DNA of 9,549 nucleotides from Bacteroidota bacterium. GTDB taxonomy: Bacteria; Bacteroidota; Bacteroidia; SpSt-205; S141-50. The notes beneath the pieces are model-generated. The model saw only the letters and a program-made list of their open reading frames with translations. It had not been told where the DNA came from and ran no database searches. The DNA lies in contig WFXK01000110.1 in the NCBI GenBank assembly GCA_015490695.1, positions 1 through 9,549 on the forward strand, in the 5' to 3' direction. Of this stretch, positions 7,278-9,549 are shown one piece after another. Position numbers and translations under genes: made by a program. Positions within the stretch are counted from its first letter, which is position 1; each line of letters begins with the position of its first letter.

Positions 7278-8660
7278 ATGGTAGTCGTAAAACAATTGTA
7301 CACGGGCTGCTTAGCAGAAGCAGCGTATTATGTGGAGTCTGATGGCGAAGCAGCTATCATAGACCCACTACGGGATATAGAGCCTTATTTGCAATTAGCA
7401 AAAGAGCGCGGAGCAAAAATCCGTTATGTATTAGAAACCCACTTCCACGCTGATTTTGTCTCAGGGCATTTAGAATTAGCTCGCGCAACAGGCGCAACGA
7501 TTGTCTATGGTCCTGGTGCCAATCCGCAATTTGATGCCCATATTGCGAAAGATAAAGAACGTCTCCCCTTAGGGAAGACCTTTATTGAAGTATGGCATAC
7601 GCCAGGGCATACCCCCGAATCCGTCTGCTATCTCCTTTACGATGAAGACGGGAAACCCTATGCAATCTTCACAGGCGATACGCTATTCGTTGGCGAAGTC
7701 GGTAGGCCCGATTTAGCCGTCAAAAGCGATTTAACGCAAGAAGACTTAGCAGGTATGCTCTTTGACTCTTTACAAAAATTAAAAACCCTACCCGACGATG
7801 TGCTGGTTTATCCTGCGCACGGACCAGGCTCGCAATGTGGGAAAAATATCGGCGAAGAAACCTTTAGTACTATTGGGAAGGAGAAGCGAACCAATTATGC
7901 GATGTTGATAGAAGACAAAGAGACTTTCATCAAGACCTTAACAGAGAACATGCCGCCACCTCCTAAGTACTTCTTCATGGATGCTGTAATCAATAAAACA
8001 GGTTATGCTGCCTTAGATGAGGTCATAGAGCGTAGCTATAAGCCCTTGTCCCCAGAAGACGTAGAAACACTTTTAGCAAAAGAAGACGTGGTGATTTTAG
8101 ACACCCGTCCATGGGAAGAATTTGAAAAAGGGCATATACCTAAAGCGATTAACATTGGTTTAGATGGTTCGTTTGCTGTATGGGTTGGAGCGGTGCTGAA
8201 CCCAGAGCAAAAGATAATCGTTGTAGCGCCCGAAGGGCGTGAAAGAGAAAGCATTGTACGCATGGCGCGTGTGGGGTTTGAAAACGTACTGGGTTATCTA
8301 CAGGGAGGGTTTGACGCCTGGAAACAAGCAGGTAAACCTATTGAAACCCTCCCTGCTATCAACCCAGAAGAAATCCCCCAATGGATTGAAAAAGGCTACA
8401 AAGTCTTAGACGTACGACGTATCACAGAAGTCATGCAAAAACGCCTACCTGAAAGCATCAATATCAGTTTAGAAACCCTACAAGACCGAATCGCTGAATT
8501 GGACCCTTCCCAAGGGTATATAGTCCACTGCGCAGCAGGATACCGATCGGTCATCGCTACTTGCTTGCTAAGACGAGCAGGATTCAAAAACGTTTATAAC
8601 ATCCGTGGTGGCATGGAAGCCATTGAACAATGTGGTGTGGTTTCCGTTGTCTCTGCCTAA
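7278..8660 (+). CDS. CstB-like persulfide dioxygenase fused to two rhodanese domains
   Basis: A 460-residue cytoplasmic protein. Residues 1-245 are a metallo-beta-lactamase fold of the ETHE1/persulfide dioxygenase type: THFHADFVSGH (54-64), TPGHTPES (108-115), TGDTLFVGEVGRPDL (132-146) and PAHGPGSQCG (179-188). By analogy with ETHE1 the single Fe(II) would be held by H55, H111 and D134; F60 replaces the second-metal histidine of hydrolases, as expected for this branch. A PPPP stretch (226-229) lies near the junction. Rhodanese 1 (about 257-355) has APEGRE at 317-322 where the catalytic Cys loop should be, so it is probably inactive. Rhodanese 2 (about 362-455) has an intact CAAGYRS loop with C418. 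The same order is known in Staphylococcus aureus CstB, which oxidises persulfides and makes thiosulfate during sulfide detoxification. Persulfide oxidation is a strong family inference; the sulfurtransferase product is less certain. The stop overlaps that of the convergent TPR gene. Confidence 0.92.
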   Translation: MVVVKQLYTGCLAEAAYYVESDGEAAIIDPLRDIEPYLQLAKERGAKIRYVLETHFHADFVSGHLELARATGATIVYGPGANPQFDAHIAKDKERLPLGKTFIEVWHTPGHTPESVCYLLYDEDGKPYAIFTGDTLFVGEVGRPDLAVKSDLTQEDLAGMLFDSLQKLKTLPDDVLVYPAHGPGSQCGKNIGEETFSTIGKEKRTNYAMLIEDKETFIKTLTENMPPPPKYFFMDAVINKTGYAALDEVIERSYKPLSPEDVETLLAKEDVVILDTRPWEEFEKGHIPKAINIGLDGSFAVWVGAVLNPEQKIIVVAPEGRERESIVRMARVGFENVLGYLQGGFDAWKQAGKPIETLPAINPEEIPQWIEKGYKVLDVRRITEVMQKRLPESINISLETLQDRIAELDPSQGYIVHCAAGYRSVIATCLLRRAGFKNVYNIRGGMEAIEQCGVVSVVSA

Positions 8661-9547
8661 TCGCTTAACGCCTGTTCTAACCGCTGAGCTAACTCCTCAG
8701 ACAATGGCTTCAGCTGCTCCACACAACGCTGCGCTTCCTCCTTCTTCCCTAACGCAGACTTCACTAAACCCAAATAATAAAGACTAAAAGTCCGCTTAGG
8801 TTGAATCTCAAGCACTTCAGAAAAAAGTTGTTCAGACTTTTCTAATTCTCCATTGCGGAAGTATAAAAATGCTAAATCCTCCTTAGGCGCGATTAAAGAA
8901 GGGGACGCCTCTGTAGCCTTTTGATAATACTGCATTGCCTCAGCAATCGCATCTTGACGCTCGTAAACTTTCCCTATGTAATAAAAATAAAGTCCGTTTT
9001 CAGGTGCTAACTCCGTTAATTGCTTAAACACAGCTAAAGCATCTTGCCATCGTTGTTTTTGCAAAAGGGCTAATCCCTGTAGCTCTAAAATCCCTTGATG
9101 TTTAGGCGCTATCTCCAAAGCTTCTTTTGTAAGGGTGATGGTCTTATCGTAATCTTTCTGTGCATAATGACAATAAGCTAAGTAATAATGAATTTTCATT
9201 TCCTTAGGCTTCAGCTTCTTGGCTTGTTCAAAATAAGGGATCGCTTTAGTAAAATCTTGCATTTGGATAGCGGTTAGTCCTGCCATATAGGAGGCTTGCC
9301 AAAAGGAAGGCTCTTTTTCAAAGCTTTGTTGAAATAAATCTAGGGCTTGAGCATAGTTTTTTTGACTAAAGGCTTCAACGCCTTGGTTGTACCATTTGAC
9401 GGCTTTGAAGTTGTAATTCTCTTCTTCTTCTAATTTCAGACTGGCGCTTGCGGGCAAAGAGGGCGTCATTGCCACATCATAGCCGTACATCTGCGCTAAG
9501 GCAAAAGAAGTAATAAAGGCTATGAAAAGGACAATACTGGCTCCCAT
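8657..9547 (-). CDS. Exported TPR-repeat protein
   Basis: A 296-residue protein on the opposite strand. Residues 1-18 look like a signal peptide (hydrophobic run, cleavage before Q19 after FALA), followed by an unstructured stretch to about 48. Seven consecutive 34-residue TPR units follow: about 49-82, 83-116, 117-150, 151-184, 185-218, 219-252 and 253-286, most with the G/A-Y-A-P spacing, then a short C-terminal helix. TPR arrays bind protein partners, so this is probably a periplasmic or lipid-free scaffold, but no enzyme activity or partner can be read. The ATG lies 2 bases from the window edge, and the signal peptide lacks the usual N-terminal Lys/Arg, so the true start may be a little further upstream, outside the window. 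Its TAG stop overlaps the TAA of the convergent dioxygenase gene. Confidence 0.88.
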   Translation of the reverse strand: MGASIVLFIAFITSFALAQMYGYDVAMTPSLPASASLKLEEEENYNFKAVKWYNQGVEAFSQKNYAQALDLFQQSFEKEPSFWQASYMAGLTAIQMQDFTKAIPYFEQAKKLKPKEMKIHYYLAYCHYAQKDYDKTITLTKEALEIAPKHQGILELQGLALLQKQRWQDALAVFKQLTELAPENGLYFYYIGKVYERQDAIAEAMQYYQKATEASPSLIAPKEDLAFLYFRNGELEKSEQLFSEVLEIQPKRTFSLYYLGLVKSALGKKEEAQRCVEQLKPLSEELAQRLEQALSD

Positions 9548-9549
9548 AG

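Noticed and set aside
7278..8012. Simple glyoxalase II or beta-lactamase function for the metallo-hydrolase domain
   Set aside because: The HFHADF motif lacks the second-metal histidine, and the rhodanese fusion and GRPDL motif fit persulfide dioxygenase better.
8605..8787. 60-codon + frame across the convergent gene junction
   Set aside because: It overlaps the end of the dioxygenase and the TPR coding region on the other strand, and shows only low-complexity Pro/Ala/Thr sequence.

Overview
The window looks like ordinary chromosome from a member of the Bacteroidota. The main reasons are a 1,522-residue surface protein with a type IX secretion (Por/T9SS) C-terminal sorting domain, a membrane-anchored coiled-coil SpoIIE phosphatase of the style common in that phylum, and sparse Shine-Dalgarno signals. 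No tRNA, rRNA, CRISPR array, insertion sequence or phage gene is visible. Genus cannot be fixed from this sequence.

Left part (1-2547, + strand): four tightly packed genes probably form one transcription unit. They are the C-terminal part of a membrane-bound SpoIIE-type PP2C phosphatase (cut by the window start), a half-size TSUP/TauE-SafE membrane protein, a DUF2905 small membrane protein, and a divergent tRNA dimethylallyltransferase (MiaA). Gaps are 13 bp, a 4-bp ATGA overlap and 2 bp. A 105-bp gap with a weak terminator-like hairpin and other inverted repeats follows.

Middle (2653-7221, + strand): one giant secreted adhesin-like protein. Its order is signal peptide, an N-terminal beta-rich domain, a CARDB-like domain, a jelly-roll/MAM-like domain, a second CARDB-like domain, an Ig-like domain that seems to be split by an inserted domain, seven tandem Ig-like repeats each with a conserved cysteine pair, a PKD-like domain and the T9SS sorting domain. 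It is probably exported by T9SS and attached to the cell surface or released.

Right part (7278-9549): a + strand gene for a CstB-like fusion (metallo-beta-lactamase-fold persulfide dioxygenase, a rhodanese domain lacking its catalytic cysteine, then an intact rhodanese domain), probably for sulfide/persulfide detoxification. It converges on a - strand exported TPR protein, and the two stop codons overlap. The TSUP protein on the left could export a sulfur oxyanion made by such an enzyme, but the two genes are almost 6 kb apart and the link is only a guess.

I do not see a clearly new biological system. The points most worth a second look are the degenerate/intact rhodanese pair, the altered conserved residues in MiaA, the nested-domain and repeat architecture of the adhesin, and the half-size TSUP protein.
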